64,000 nucleotides of DNA, taken from positions 7,688,001 through 7,752,000 of the forward strand of contig NZ_CP108131.1 of the NCBI RefSeq assembly GCF_036203305.1. Reading direction: 5' to 3'. The stretch's first letter is position 1; the number at the start of each line of letters is the position of its first letter. Shown one piece after another: positions 33,922-43,713 of the stretch. The translations under genes were made by a program, and so were the position numbers. Source of the DNA: Streptomyces sp. NBC_00190. GTDB lineage: Bacteria > Actinomycetota > Actinomycetes > Streptomycetales > Streptomycetaceae. The notes below the pieces were generated by a model, which ran no database searches, was not told the origin of the DNA, and worked only from the letters and a program-made list of their open reading frames with translations.

Positions 33922-35718
33922 ATGCGCGCGCGGGATCTGCCGCAGCGCGAACTGGCGGAACAGGTGGCCCTGCTCGCGGACCGGGCCGGGGCGGACTCGG
34001 CGGCCTCGCTGATCCGCCGCGCCGCACGCCGGGCCGAGTCACCACTGGCCCGCATCTGCGTCATCGGCGGCAGCAACGTCGGCAAGTCACGCCTCGTCAA
34101 CGAACTGATCGGCACGGACTGCCTGCCGGTGTCCGTCCACGCGACGAACGGGCCGCCCGTCGTCGTACGGCCGACCGGCGCCGAGGGTCCGGAGGAGGCC
34201 GGCTCCGAGGAGGCCGAGCCCGCGGACGCGGTGGCGGCGGACGCGGTGTCGGCGGGGCACCGCACCGTACGTCTGCAGGTGCCGGCCGATTCCTGGCCGG
34301 CCCGGGTCGGCGTGGAACTCGTGGACACGCCCGGCTGGGAGGGCTGGTCCGGCGTACGGCAGCCCGACAGCGCCGCCCTCGCCAGGATCGTGGCCGACTG
34401 CGACGTGGTCGTCGTGGTCACCGAGGCGCGCCGCGCGATGCTCGCCACCGAACAGGCCCGGATCAAGGCGCTGGCCGCCGCCCCGCACACGCCACCGCTC
34501 GCGATCGTCGTCACCAAGCTCTCCGAGGTCGAGGACGAGGCGGCCGAGATCCTGCGGCGGGTCAACCACCTCGCGGGACAGCTGGCTCCCGAGGCGCTGG
34601 TGCTGTCCGGACCGGTACGCGTACGCGTACGCACACCCGGCACCTCCGGCGCCCCGGGCCCGGCACCCGGCGCCGAGGCCGCCGCCCTGGACGGGGTCGA
34701 CCAGCTGCGCTCGGCACTGGCTCAGCTGGCCGGCGTCCGACTGCGCCGCGCGTTACGCACGATCCGCCGCCTGTACCTGCTCGCGGCCAGCTGCGACCTG
34801 GTGGCGGAGGCGGCCGACCGGGCACTGACGGACGCGCACTGGACCGACCCGGTCAGGGCCCGCGCCGCGCAGATCTGGCACACGGCGCACGAGAGCTCCC
34901 GCTTCCACTGGATCGTGCTCAGCGCCGACGCGGGGGAGTGGCGCGCCGCGCTCGTGGCGACGATCGCCGCGGAGGCGCGCAGGCGCCGGGCCGCCGCCGT
35001 ACGCGAACTCGCGGCGCGCTTCTCCCGGATGCTGGAGACCCCGGAGGAGCAGCACTTCATCCGGCTCCACACGATCCCGTACACCGCCGAGGCCCTGCAG
35101 CACTTCGAATCCTGGATCACCGTGACCGTCGACCGGGTGCTCGAACAGGACACCGGCCGGCTGCGCGACGCGCTGCTGCGCAACCGGCCCGGAGAGGAGC
35201 TGTTCCAGGGCCTGGCCGCCCCACCCGCCCAGCGGGTCGTGCCGACGGCGGCGCTGCCCGGGGTGGCGGGCACGGCGGCGGCCGCGGAATCGCAGAACGC
35301 GACGGGCTGGGACGCCTCCTGGCTGCCGGAGTTCGTCGGCACCGCCATCGAGAGCGTACTGACACCCGTCTCGACCGAGGTCGTCGCGCAGATCGCCGGG
35401 GCGGCCGGCACGGCACTGGTGACGGAGGCGCTCGAACACGGCCAGGGGGAGCGCCGCGAGCGCACCATCGACGATCTGGAGCGGATCGTCGAAGCCGCCT
35501 TCACCGAACAAGTGGCCCGTACGGACACGCGGATCGGCCAGGTGTACGAGCGCCTGCTGAGCCAGGCCCGGGACCGCGACGAGCAGTGGTGGCGGCTGCA
35601 CACGACGGCGGTCGCCGCCCAGCCGGACTCGATCGGACACTGGCGTTCACTCCAGAGCACGGCGCGGTCGCTGAGCCGCTCCGTGCACGCTCACCTATCC
35701 CTCCTGGAAGGGGCCTGA
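33922..35718 (+). CDS. dynamin-like GTPase 1 of a pair, TTA codon present, 598 aa
   Basis: A large GTPase: P-loop CVIGGSNVGKSRLVNELIG, G3 VELVDTPGWEGW, G4 TKLSE (IVVTKLSEVED). The long helical C-terminal half ends in a hydrophobic stretch (VVAQIAGAAGTALVTEALEHG), the layout of bacterial dynamin-like proteins that bind and remodel membranes. Codon 278 is TTA (34753-34755), so translation should need the bldA tRNA. ATG at 33922 or GTG at 33907 is the start. The stop overlaps the next start (TGATG), giving a strictly coupled pair. Paired dynamins (DynA/DynB, DynI-type) serve sporulation septation or membrane repair. Confidence 0.83.
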   Translation: MRARDLPQRELAEQVALLADRAGADSAASLIRRAARRAESPLARICVIGGSNVGKSRLVNELIGTDCLPVSVHATNGPPVVVRPTGAEGPEEAGSEEAEPADAVAADAVSAGHRTVRLQVPADSWPARVGVELVDTPGWEGWSGVRQPDSAALARIVADCDVVVVVTEARRAMLATEQARIKALAAAPHTPPLAIVVTKLSEVEDEAAEILRRVNHLAGQLAPEALVLSGPVRVRVRTPGTSGAPGPAPGAEAAALDGVDQLRSALAQLAGVRLRRALRTIRRLYLLAASCDLVAEAADRALTDAHWTDPVRARAAQIWHTAHESSRFHWIVLSADAGEWRAALVATIAAEARRRRAAAVRELAARFSRMLETPEEQHFIRLHTIPYTAEALQHFESWITVTVDRVLEQDTGRLRDALLRNRPGEELFQGLAAPPAQRVVPTAALPGVAGTAAAAESQNATGWDASWLPEFVGTAIESVLTPVSTEVVAQIAGAAGTALVTEALEHGQGERRERTIDDLERIVEAAFTEQVARTDTRIGQVYERLLSQARDRDEQWWRLHTTAVAAQPDSIGHWRSLQSTARSLSRSVHAHLSLLEGA

Positions 35719-37793
35719 TGGCGCACGACAACCGGCAGTTGGCGGCCGGCCAGGAATCCCCGGCCGCGCAGTTCCGCGGCTGGAGCGACAACATAGGCAC
35801 ACTGCGCTCGTACTATCAGAGCCTGCAGCAGGTGGCCGGTGAGGCGGCGGCGGCCATCGCACCGCCCGGAGCCCCGGGCGGACTGCTGGACCTCGGCATC
35901 AACGGAGCGGTCTTCGAGCGCGAGACCTTCCGCATCATGGTGCTCGGCGAGTTCAGCAGCGGCAAGAGCACGCTGATCAACGCCCTTCTGGGGAAGAAAC
36001 TGCTCCCCACCAAGGCCAATCCGGCCACCGCCTTCACCACGGTCCTGCGCTGGGGCGAGACCGAGCGGGCCTGGCTGTACCGGGACACGGACCGGCGGGG
36101 CGGCGAGACGGCCGTCACGACGGAGGAGTTCAAACGCGAGGTCTCCCTGCAGATCGACGCGCACGGAGCGCCGCGGACCCCGTCGTTCGCCCTCGCCGTC
36201 GTCGAGCAGCCGCTGGAGCTGCTCCGCAGGTCCGTGGAGATCGTCGACTCGGCCGGGATCAACGAGAGCCCGGACCGCGAGCTGGTGACCCTGAGGTACC
36301 TGGAGGAAGTGGACGCCGTCGTCTTCGTCACCGACGCGGGACGGCCGTTCACCCTCCACGAGACCGAGAACTACCTCACGCGCGTCAAGAAACTCGGGCA
36401 CCGTGACATCTTCTTCGTGGTCAACCAGTTCGACCGGATCGAGGAGGAAGAACGGGCCGAGGTGATGAGCCGGTGCCGCAACGCGGTGGCCGAACTCTCG
36501 GGGGACAGCGGCTCGGCCGCCGCTTCCAACGTGTTCTTCGTCAGCGCTCTCCAGGCCCTGAAGTCGCGGCTGGACGGGGACGAGGAAGGGCTGCGGGCCT
36601 CGGGGATCGGAGGGCTGGAGGACGCCCTGGAGGTCTTCTGCATGCGCGACGCGGCCCGGGTGAAGTTCGTCCGGCTCGCCGAGTTCCTGCGGCACAACGC
36701 CGTGAACCTGCGCGTGCGGCTGCACGACGAGGGCGCGATCCTGATGAAGTCGACGGCCGAGCTGCGCGAGCTGCTCGACCGCAGCCAGGCCACCCAGGAC
36801 CAACTGCGCGCCAGCGCCGACGCGATCCGCGACATCGTGGCCACCAGGGTTCTCGACATCGAGAACGAACTACAGCTGAAGTTCAGCGCGTTCCTGACCA
36901 CCATCAGCGGCGAGATCGCCAACTGGCACGTCACGACCGGGCCGGGGCGCCTGAGCCGGGCCGTCCGGTCCTTCACCAAGGGCGGCCGGGTGGCGGCCCA
37001 GCACGAGCTGCGGGAGGCGTACACGGTCCAGCTCCAGGAACGCATGCAGGTCTTCTGCACGGAGAGCCTCGACCGCCTCATCGAGCAGCGTCAGGCGGAC
37101 CTGCTGCGCCAGCTCGAACCGCTGATCCAGGCGCACGCGACGCTCCTCGACAAGCTCCGTGCGGAGCTCACCGGCGCGCAGTCGGTCCGGGACCAGGACC
37201 ACCTGCTCTACACGCTCGCGGTCGTGGCGGGGAAGGGCGACGGCCGCGGCGGGCGGTACCACCAGGACGACGTGCCGCTGCTGTTCCGTCCCAGCTCGCT
37301 CATGGCGATCGGCGCGGGCACCGGTGCGGCGGTCGCGGGCGGTGCGGCCGTGGCCGCCACGGCCGGCCTGATCACCCTGGGGCTGGCCATGCCACCGGTC
37401 GGCATCGCGGCGGCCATCGGAGCCGCCGTCGGACCGCTCATGGCCTCCGGGGCGGTCCTCTTCGCAGACGGCAAGCTGCAGTCCCGTGCGGCGCAGGAGT
37501 TCTCCGACCACGTGAGGGATTCGGCGGGCCTGACCGCCCGTCAGTACGCGGACAGCCGTGCCGCCGATCTGCGCGCCGTGTGGGGCGGCATCAGCGGAGC
37601 GCTCCACACACAGCTGCAGGACCTCATCGGCATCGTCCAGCGCAACATCGAGGAGTCCCGGTTCGACGAACAGTCCAAGGCGGGGCTGAGGGACCAGCTG
37701 TACGTGTACGAGCAGCGGATCACGGAGGTGGAGCAGCTCATCGGAGTCTTCCTCCAGCCCTTCGTGTCGGAGGCGGAGCGCGAGCAGGCTTAG
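35718..37793 (+). CDS. dynamin-like GTPase 2 of a pair, with membrane hairpin, 691 aa
   Basis: P-loop GEFSSGKST at residues 77-85, switch motif TAFTTVLRW, G3 IVDSAGINE, G4 VNQFDRIEEE. A paddle-like hydrophobic region at about 527-585 (MAIGAGTGAAVAGGAAVAAT ... GVLFADGK-like) would insert into or span the membrane twice, and helical stalks flank it. That is the bacterial dynamin plan, in which two unequal partners assemble on membranes. ATG at 35718 overlaps the stop of GTPase 1 by one base. The nearby L,D-transpeptidase upstream supports an envelope or septum role. Confidence 0.87.
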   Translation: MAHDNRQLAAGQESPAAQFRGWSDNIGTLRSYYQSLQQVAGEAAAAIAPPGAPGGLLDLGINGAVFERETFRIMVLGEFSSGKSTLINALLGKKLLPTKANPATAFTTVLRWGETERAWLYRDTDRRGGETAVTTEEFKREVSLQIDAHGAPRTPSFALAVVEQPLELLRRSVEIVDSAGINESPDRELVTLRYLEEVDAVVFVTDAGRPFTLHETENYLTRVKKLGHRDIFFVVNQFDRIEEEERAEVMSRCRNAVAELSGDSGSAAASNVFFVSALQALKSRLDGDEEGLRASGIGGLEDALEVFCMRDAARVKFVRLAEFLRHNAVNLRVRLHDEGAILMKSTAELRELLDRSQATQDQLRASADAIRDIVATRVLDIENELQLKFSAFLTTISGEIANWHVTTGPGRLSRAVRSFTKGGRVAAQHELREAYTVQLQERMQVFCTESLDRLIEQRQADLLRQLEPLIQAHATLLDKLRAELTGAQSVRDQDHLLYTLAVVAGKGDGRGGRYHQDDVPLLFRPSSLMAIGAGTGAAVAGGAAVAATAGLITLGLAMPPVGIAAAIGAAVGPLMASGAVLFADGKLQSRAAQEFSDHVRDSAGLTARQYADSRAADLRAVWGGISGALHTQLQDLIGIVQRNIEESRFDEQSKAGLRDQLYVYEQRITEVEQLIGVFLQPFVSEAEREQA

Positions 37794-37846
37794 GGGCGGC
37801 GGCGTGGCAGGTGGAGAAGAGGCGGTGGCGGGCCGATAGTGAGGCG

Positions 37847-38638
37847 GTGAGCGACTCGTCGGAGGAAACCGGGCGACCCGGGGTCGGAGAGGGCGCCGCC
37901 TGGTCCGGCCGCGAGGGCGCACAGGCCTTCGCGGCCGTGGAGGCGGCCACGGACTGGCTCCTCGGATATCCGTTCGTCTTCCGGGCCCTGAGCCGCCGGC
38001 TCGGCGCCGGCGAGGTCCTGGTGGACTACGGATGCGGGCCGGGCAAGGTGGCCGATCAGGCGGCCCGGCGGCTGGGGGCGCGGGTGCTGGCGGTGGACAC
38101 CTCGCCCGAGATGCTGGCGCTGGCGCGCGGTTCGGGCTCGGCGGTGGCGGAGTACCACCTCGTCGAGAACGGGCGGGCGACGGGCCTGCCGGACGGCTGC
38201 GCCGACGCGGTGATGTGCAACCACGTGCTCGCCTCGCTGCCGACCGAGGACGCGGTGCTCGCGGTGTTCACCGAGATCCGCCGGCTGCTGCGGCCCGGGG
38301 CCCCGTTCGTCCTGCTGGCCACCGATCCCGACTGCGGCGGAACGGACTACGCCTCGCTGCGCATCGGCGAGGCGGGGCAGGCGTACCGGCCGGGCGACCC
38401 GCTCACCGTACGGCTCCGGCGCACGGACGGAACCTGGCAGGAGGTCCGCAACCACGCGTGGCCGGTCGCCGTCATCCCCGCCCTGCTGGAGCGCACCGGC
38501 TTCCGGGGCGTCGTCCAGCAACGTCCCTCGGTGGACGAGGCACTCGCGCTCGCGGACCCGGAACTGGCGAACAGCCGCGCCTGGTCGGCGGAGCGGGCCA
38601 GACCACCGCTGGTGATCACTTCGGCTTCGGCGGCCTGA
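37847..38638 (+). CDS. class I SAM-dependent methyltransferase, 263 aa
   Basis: Motif [55 protein letters not shown] and [18 protein letters not shown] define a UbiE/Methyltransf_11 enzyme. GTG at 37847 is chosen because it follows GAGGCG and gives a normal length. The gene lies 53 bp after the dynamin pair on the same strand and could be in its transcript. The substrate is unknown. Confidence 0.83.
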   Translation: MSDSSEETGRPGVGEGAAWSGREGAQAFAAVEAATDWLLGYPFVFRALSRRLGAGEVLVDYGCGPGKVADQAARRLGARVLAVDTSPEMLALARGSGSAVAEYHLVENGRATGLPDGCADAVMCNHVLASLPTEDAVLAVFTEIRRLLRPGAPFVLLATDPDCGGTDYASLRIGEAGQAYRPGDPLTVRLRRTDGTWQEVRNHAWPVAVIPALLERTGFRGVVQQRPSVDEALALADPELANSRAWSAERARPPLVITSASAA

Positions 38639-38678
38639 CAGCTCTCGGCTCTTCAGGCTCACTGCTCACTGGCCACTG

Positions 38679-38713
38679 CTCTCCCCTCTCCCCTCTCCCC
38701 TCTCCGCTCTCGG
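38679..38713. repeat. five tandem copies of a 7-bp pyrimidine repeat
   Basis: CTCTCCC is repeated three times exactly, then CTCTCCG and CTCTCGG, in the 119-bp gap before the epimerase gene. It is a minisatellite; length variation between strains is likely. Confidence 0.75.
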
Positions 38714-38757
38714 CGAAGAGGCGTGCGCCGGGCCCACGGCCCGTGTTGGGTGGGCCG

Positions 38758-39744
38758 ATGGAGATCTTGATACTGGGCGGGACGGCATGGCTGGGCCGCG
38801 AGGTCGCGCGGCAGGCAGTGGCACAGGGACACCAGGTGACCTGCCTGGCCCGCGGGGAGAGCGGAGCGGCCGCCGAGGGCGCGGCACTGGTCACCGCCGA
38901 CCGGCGCGACCCGTCGGCGTACGAGGGCGTGGCGGGCCGGGACTGGGACGCCGTGGTCGAGGTGTCCTGGCAGCCCGGATTCGTCCGCGGGGCACTCGCC
39001 GCGCTCGGCGCGCGGGCGGGCCACTGGTCGTACGTGTCGTCGGTCTCCGCGTACGCCTCGCACGCGGACCCGGGCGCGGACGAGACGGCCGCACTGCTGC
39101 CGGCGGCGGCGCGGGACGAGGCCGGCCGCGAGCAGTACGGCGAGGCCAAGGCGGCCTGCGAGGAAGCCTCCACGGCCGCGGTGGGGGACCGGCTGCTCAT
39201 CGCGCGGGCCGGACTGATCGGCGGACCGGGCGACCACAGCGGCCGCACCGGGTACTGGGTCGGCCGCGCCGCCCGCGAGCCGCTGGCCCCGCTGCTGGTA
39301 CCCGACTCCCCGGACGTGCCGACGCAGGCCGTCGACGTACGGGACCTCGGGGCCTGGCTGCTCGACTGCGCGCGCAAGGGGACGACCGGCACGTACGACG
39401 CGGTCGGCCCGGTCGTGCCCTTCGCGGAGTGGGTCGCGCTGTCGCGGGAGATCGGCGGGCACACCGGGCCGGTGGTGGAGGCGGACACCGACTGGCTGCT
39501 CGGGCAGCAGGTGGGCCAGTTCATGGGTGAGGAGTCGCTCGCGATGTGGATGACCGACCCGGAATGGGCCGGCTTCAGCGCGCGCACCGGCGCCGCGGCG
39601 CTCGCGGCAGGCCTGCGCCACCGCCCCCGGGCGGAGCTCCTGGCGGACACCCTGCGCTGGGAGCGGGAAGCGGGGCTGGACCGGCCGCGCCGGGCCGGGC
39701 TGAGCGCAGCACGCGAGCGCGAACTCCTGGACCTGCTGCGCTGA
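38758..39744 (+). CDS. NAD(P)-dependent epimerase/reductase, extended SDR, 328 aa
   Basis: The N-terminal Rossmann motif [20 protein letters not shown] and the later [22 protein letters not shown] (Y-x-x-x-K) show an SDR nucleotide-sugar-epimerase-like protein. The C-terminal region [22 protein letters not shown] is typical of isoflavone-reductase-like streptomycete members. The tyrosine and lysine of the catalytic pair are present. No biosynthetic partner lies next to it. The pyrimidine minisatellite is upstream. Substrate unknown. Confidence 0.87.
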   Translation: MEILILGGTAWLGREVARQAVAQGHQVTCLARGESGAAAEGAALVTADRRDPSAYEGVAGRDWDAVVEVSWQPGFVRGALAALGARAGHWSYVSSVSAYASHADPGADETAALLPAAARDEAGREQYGEAKAACEEASTAAVGDRLLIARAGLIGGPGDHSGRTGYWVGRAAREPLAPLLVPDSPDVPTQAVDVRDLGAWLLDCARKGTTGTYDAVGPVVPFAEWVALSREIGGHTGPVVEADTDWLLGQQVGQFMGEESLAMWMTDPEWAGFSARTGAAALAAGLRHRPRAELLADTLRWEREAGLDRPRRAGLSAARERELLDLLR

Positions 39745-39883
39745 GGGCCGTCCCGCGGGGTCCGGGCGGGGCCGACCGATGGAAGATCGCCCCCGCCGTC
39801 GGCGACGCTCCGCGTGGCACGCCGCACACCGGGCTCCGCGACGGCATGGTCGACGGGTAACGGAGACACGGAGGGAGCCGGCG

Positions 39884-40471
39884 GTGGCGAGTGCGACAGA
39901 GTCCCATACCTCCCGCGTCACGCTCCGCGTCAACGGCAGGGACCACGTCCTCCCGCTCGACCACCGCGTCACCCTGCTCGACGCCCTGCGCGAGCACCTC
40001 GGCCTGACCGGCGCGAAGAAGGGGTGCGACCACGGTCAGTGCGGCGCCTGCACGGTGCTCGTCGACGGGAGGCGGATGAACAGCTGCCTGCTGCTCGCCG
40101 TGGCCCAGGACGGCGCGCACGTCACCACGGTGGAGGGACTCGCCGCCGTCGCCGCGACCGACAGCACCGACAGCACCGACAGCACCGTCGGCACCGTCGG
40201 GGCACTGCATCCGCTCCAGCAGGCGTTCATCGACCGGGACGCCTTCCAGTGCGGCTTCTGCACGCCGGGCCAGCTCTGCTCCGCCGTCGCGGCGATCGAG
40301 GAAGCCGCCTCGGGCCACCCCTCGCACGTCACACCCGACGACGTCCTCGCCGAGCCCGGCCGCCGCGTCACGCTGACCGCGCCGGAGATCAGGGAACGGC
40401 TCAGCGGCAACATCTGCCGCTGCGGCGCCTACCCCCGCATCGTCGACGCCGTGCTGGACGTGATCGAGTGA
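39884..40471 (+). CDS. [2Fe-2S] small subunit of a molybdenum hydroxylase, 195 aa
   Basis: Cysteines for two [2Fe-2S] clusters are arranged as in YagT/Cox[19 protein letters not shown]...NSC in the N-terminal plant-ferredoxin-like part, and [10 protein letters not shown]...[12 protein letters not shown] in the helical part. The electron chain passes from the molybdenum centre to FAD. A (DST)3 insertion around residue 93-101 comes from a 9-bp tandem repeat. GTG at 39884 follows GGAGGGA; its stop overlaps the next start. The three genes are like yagTSR, encoding a periplasmic-type aldehyde oxidoreductase, but no Tat signal is seen here. Confidence 0.93.
   Translation: MASATESHTSRVTLRVNGRDHVLPLDHRVTLLDALREHLGLTGAKKGCDHGQCGACTVLVDGRRMNSCLLLAVAQDGAHVTTVEGLAAVAATDSTDSTDSTVGTVGALHPLQQAFIDRDAFQCGFCTPGQLCSAVAAIEEAASGHPSHVTPDDVLAEPGRRVTLTAPEIRERLSGNICRCGAYPRIVDAVLDVIE
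40157..40183 (+). repeat. three exact copies of ACCGACAGC inside the [2Fe-2S] gene
   Basis: The in-frame 9-bp repeat encodes Thr-Asp-Ser three times. A degenerate continuation (ACCGTCGGC) follows. It could shift copy number without frameshift. Confidence 0.8.
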
Positions 40472-41484
40472 AACCCTTCTCCTACGTGCGCGCGACCACC
40501 CTCCAGGAGGCGACGGCCGCCCACGCCCGGCTGCCCGGCTCCCGCTATCTCGCCGGCGGCACCAACCTCGTGGACCTCATGAAACTGGGAGTCGAGAGCC
40601 CCGGCGCCCTCGTCGACCTTTCCGGGCTGCCACTGGCGGGCATCGAGCTGCTGCCCGCGGGGACGCTCCGCATCGGCGCCACGGCACGCAACAGCGACGT
40701 GGCCGCCCACCCCCTCGTACGCGCGCACCATCCGGCCCTCGCGCAGGCACTGCTCGCCGGAGCGTCGGCGCAGCTGCGCAACGCCGCCACCACCGGCGGC
40801 AACCTGCTGCAGCGCACCCGGTGCTCCTACTTCCAGGACGTGTCGGCGCCCTGCAACAAACGCGACCCGGGCTCCGGCTGCGCCGCGCGCGACGGGGTCC
40901 ACCGCGATCACGCCGTACTCGGCCACTCCGCGCACTGCGTCGCCACCCACCCCTCGGACATGGCCGTGGCCCTCGCCGCGCTCGACGCGGACATCGAGCT
41001 GTACGGACGCGAGGGCACCCGGACCGTGCCCGCCACCGCCTTCCACCGGCTCCCCGGCGAGCAGCCCGGGCGGGACACGGTCATCCGGGACGGGGAGATC
41101 GTCACCGCCGTCCTCCTGCCCGCCGCCGGACCCGGCGCCGTTTCCCTCTACCGCAAGGCCCGCGAGCGGGCCTCCTACGCCTTCGCGCTGGCTTCGGTGG
41201 CCGTCGTGCTCGACCTCGACCCCGCAACCCGTCGCGTGCGGCGCGTCGCCGTCGCCTTCGGCGGCCTCGCCCACCGGCCCTGGCGCGCCGCCACGGCCGA
41301 GGAACGGCTGACCGGCGCCGAGCCGACCGCCGAGGCCGTGCGGGAGGCCGTCGACGCGGAGCTGGCCCAGGCGCAGCCCCTGCCCGACAACGCCCACAAG
41401 ATCACGCTCGCCCGCAACCTCGCGTGCGACGCACTCGCCACGCTCGCCCGGCGGGCGCAGGACGGACGCCCCCGCACCCCGTAG
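40468..41484 (+). CDS. FAD subunit of a molybdenum hydroxylase (YagS-type), 338 aa
   Basis: The FAD-binding PCMH-like domain has [15 protein letters not shown] (pyrophosphate site) and [18 protein letters not shown]. The latter, with [12 protein letters not shown], carries the extra cysteines of a [4Fe-4S] cluster that sets YagS-type subunits apart. The C-terminal CO-dehydrogenase flavoprotein domain follows. GTG at 40468 overlaps the previous stop by 4 nt. It passes electrons from the iron-sulfur subunit to an acceptor. Confidence 0.92.
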   Translation: MKPFSYVRATTLQEATAAHARLPGSRYLAGGTNLVDLMKLGVESPGALVDLSGLPLAGIELLPAGTLRIGATARNSDVAAHPLVRAHHPALAQALLAGASAQLRNAATTGGNLLQRTRCSYFQDVSAPCNKRDPGSGCAARDGVHRDHAVLGHSAHCVATHPSDMAVALAALDADIELYGREGTRTVPATAFHRLPGEQPGRDTVIRDGEIVTAVLLPAAGPGAVSLYRKARERASYAFALASVAVVLDLDPATRRVRRVAVAFGGLAHRPWRAATAEERLTGAEPTAEAVREAVDAELAQAQPLPDNAHKITLARNLACDALATLARRAQDGRPRTP

Positions 41485-41492
41485 GAGCAGGA

Positions 41493-43613
41493 ATGTGCCC
41501 CGACCGTCCCGACCGCGCCGCCCCCGCCCTCGGTACCCCCGCAGCCCGGACCGAGGGGCCCCAGAAGGTCACGGGCGCCGCGCACTACGCCACCGACCGC
41601 ACCCCGCCCGGTCTCGTCTACGCCTGGCCCGTGCCCGCCACCGTGCCCCGCGGCCGCGTCACCGCCGTGGACACCGGCCCCGGCCTGGCGCTCCCGGGTG
41701 TGCTGGGCGTCCTCACCCCGTACGACGCGCCCCGTCTGGGAACCTCGGACGACCCCACCCTCCAGGTGCTCCAGAACACCGAAGTCCCGCACCGCGGCTG
41801 GTACGTGGCCCTGGCCGTCGCCGAGACCCCCGAGGCGGCGCGGGCCGCCGCGGAAGCGGTACGGATCACCTACGCGACCGAGGCACACGACGTCGGCCTG
41901 CGCACCGACCACCCCGAGGCCTACGCGCCCGAGGAGGTCAACGCCGGGTACCCCGGCCTGCGGGAACGGGGCGACCCGGACGCGGCCCTCGCCGCCGCCC
42001 CCGTACGCGTCGACTGCTTCTACACCGTGCCGCCCCTGCACAACCACCCCATGGAACCGCACGCCGCCACCGCCCGATGGGACGTCGTGGACGGCCGTGA
42101 GCACCTGACCGTCCACGACTCCAGCCAGGGCGCTGGGGCGGTTCGGACGGCGCTGGCCTCGCTGTTCGGCCTGCCCGAGGAGGACATCACGGTCGTCAGC
42201 GAGCACGTCGGCGGAGGCTTCGGTTCCAAGGGCACCCCCCGCCCCCACGTGGTGCTGGCCGTCATGGCCGCCCGCCACGTCGGACGCCCCGTCGTACTCG
42301 CCCTGCCCCGGCGCCACCTGGCCGCCGTGGTCGGGCACCGTGCGGAAACCCTCCACGAGATCAGCCTGGGTGCCCGCACCGACGGCACCCTGACCGCGCT
42401 CACCCACGAAATCACCACGTACACCTCCAGGGTCCGGGAGTTCGTGGAGCAGGCGGCCGTCCCCGCCCGCGTCATGTACGCCGTACCGGACAGCCGCACC
42501 GCCCACCGGGCCGTAGCCCTGGACGTCCCCACGCCGTCGTGGATGCGCGCCCCGGGGGAGGCGCCCGGCATGTACGCCCTGGAGTCGGCCATGGACGAGC
42601 TGGCCGAAGCGCTGGGGGTAGACCCCGTCGAGCTGCGCATCCGCAACGAGCCCGCGAGCGAACCCGACACCGGCCGGCCCTTCAGCAGCCGGCACCTCGT
42701 GGACTGCCTGCGCGAGGGCGCGGCCCGCTTCGGCTGGGCCGCATCGCGTACGCCGCGCAGGGAAGGGCCGTTCCTCCGGGGCACCGGGGTGGCCTCCGCC
42801 ACCTACCCCGTCTACATCGCGCCGTCGGCCGCCCGGGCCCACGCCCGGCCCGACGGGAGCCACCTCGTCGAGATCAACGCCACCGACATCGGGACGGGCG
42901 CCCGTACCGTCCTCGCCCAGGTAGCGGCCGACGCCCTCGCCGTCCCGCTGGATTCCGTGACGGTGGCCATCGGCAGCACCGACCTGCCACCGGCCATGCT
43001 CGCCGGCGGATCCGCCGGAACGGCTTCCTGGGGGTGGGCGGTGCACGAGGCCTGCACCGCGCTGGCCGCCCGCCTGGCGGGCCTGCGGCACGGCGTGCCC
43101 GCCGAGGGGCTGTCGGAGACGGCCGACACCACGCAAGCGGTCCGGCAGGAGCAGCCGTACGCCCGCCACGCGTTCGGTGCCCACTTCGCCGACGTCCAGG
43201 TCGATACGGTCACCGGAGAGGTACGCGTACGCCGTCTGCTCGGTGTCTTCGCCGCCGGGCGCATCCTGAACCCGGTGACGGCGCGCTCCCAGTTCACCGG
43301 CGCGATGGTCATGGGCATCGGGATGGCACTGACGGAACGGAGTACGGCCGACCCCGTCCTCGGCGGCTTCGTCGAAGCCGACCTCGCGGCCTACCACGTG
43401 CCGGTCCACGCGGACGTGCCCGACATCGAGGTGCACTGGATCGACGAGCACGACGAACACCTCAACCCGATGGGCAGCAAGGGAATCGGCGAGATCGGCA
43501 TCGTCGGCACGGCGGCCGCGATCGGCAACGCCGTGTGCCATGCCACCGGGAAACGCCTGCGCGACCTCCCCCTGACCCCGGACCGGGTCCTGCCGGCCCT
43601 GGAGGGCTTGTAG
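41493..43613 (+). CDS. molybdopterin-binding large subunit of a molybdenum hydroxylase (YagR-type), 706 aa
   Basis: The active-site Glu is in MGSKGIGEIGIVG near the end, with substrate-channel motifs such as VGGGFGSKGTPRPH and PPLHNHPMEPHA. TSWMRAPGEAPGMYALES and FGAHFADVQVDTVTGEVRV also match aldehyde/xanthine-oxidase families. Length 706 fits YagR/PaoC. ATG at 41493 follows GGAGCAGGA. The three-subunit locus (small-FAD-large order) equals yagTSR; the physiological substrate is probably an aromatic aldehyde or purine, but cannot be told here. No molybdenum-insertion chaperone gene is adjacent. Confidence 0.92.
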   Translation: MCPDRPDRAAPALGTPAARTEGPQKVTGAAHYATDRTPPGLVYAWPVPATVPRGRVTAVDTGPGLALPGVLGVLTPYDAPRLGTSDDPTLQVLQNTEVPHRGWYVALAVAETPEAARAAAEAVRITYATEAHDVGLRTDHPEAYAPEEVNAGYPGLRERGDPDAALAAAPVRVDCFYTVPPLHNHPMEPHAATARWDVVDGREHLTVHDSSQGAGAVRTALASLFGLPEEDITVVSEHVGGGFGSKGTPRPHVVLAVMAARHVGRPVVLALPRRHLAAVVGHRAETLHEISLGARTDGTLTALTHEITTYTSRVREFVEQAAVPARVMYAVPDSRTAHRAVALDVPTPSWMRAPGEAPGMYALESAMDELAEALGVDPVELRIRNEPASEPDTGRPFSSRHLVDCLREGAARFGWAASRTPRREGPFLRGTGVASATYPVYIAPSAARAHARPDGSHLVEINATDIGTGARTVLAQVAADALAVPLDSVTVAIGSTDLPPAMLAGGSAGTASWGWAVHEACTALAARLAGLRHGVPAEGLSETADTTQAVRQEQPYARHAFGAHFADVQVDTVTGEVRVRRLLGVFAAGRILNPVTARSQFTGAMVMGIGMALTERSTADPVLGGFVEADLAAYHVPVHADVPDIEVHWIDEHDEHLNPMGSKGIGEIGIVGTAAAIGNAVCHATGKRLRDLPLTPDRVLPALEGL

Positions 43614-43713
43614 GCCGTACGGCCCACACCGTCCCCGCCCCCGGCGCCCGCCCGGACGCTGCGCGGTCGATTTGGAGGGACGATGAAAGCCAGCCGGGAA
43701 GGGAGCGCCGTTG

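Noticed and set aside
33880..35718. Phage-defence island around the dynamin pair
   Set aside because: No nuclease, methylase or integrase nearby; neighbours are cell-wall and housekeeping genes, so defence is only one possible role.
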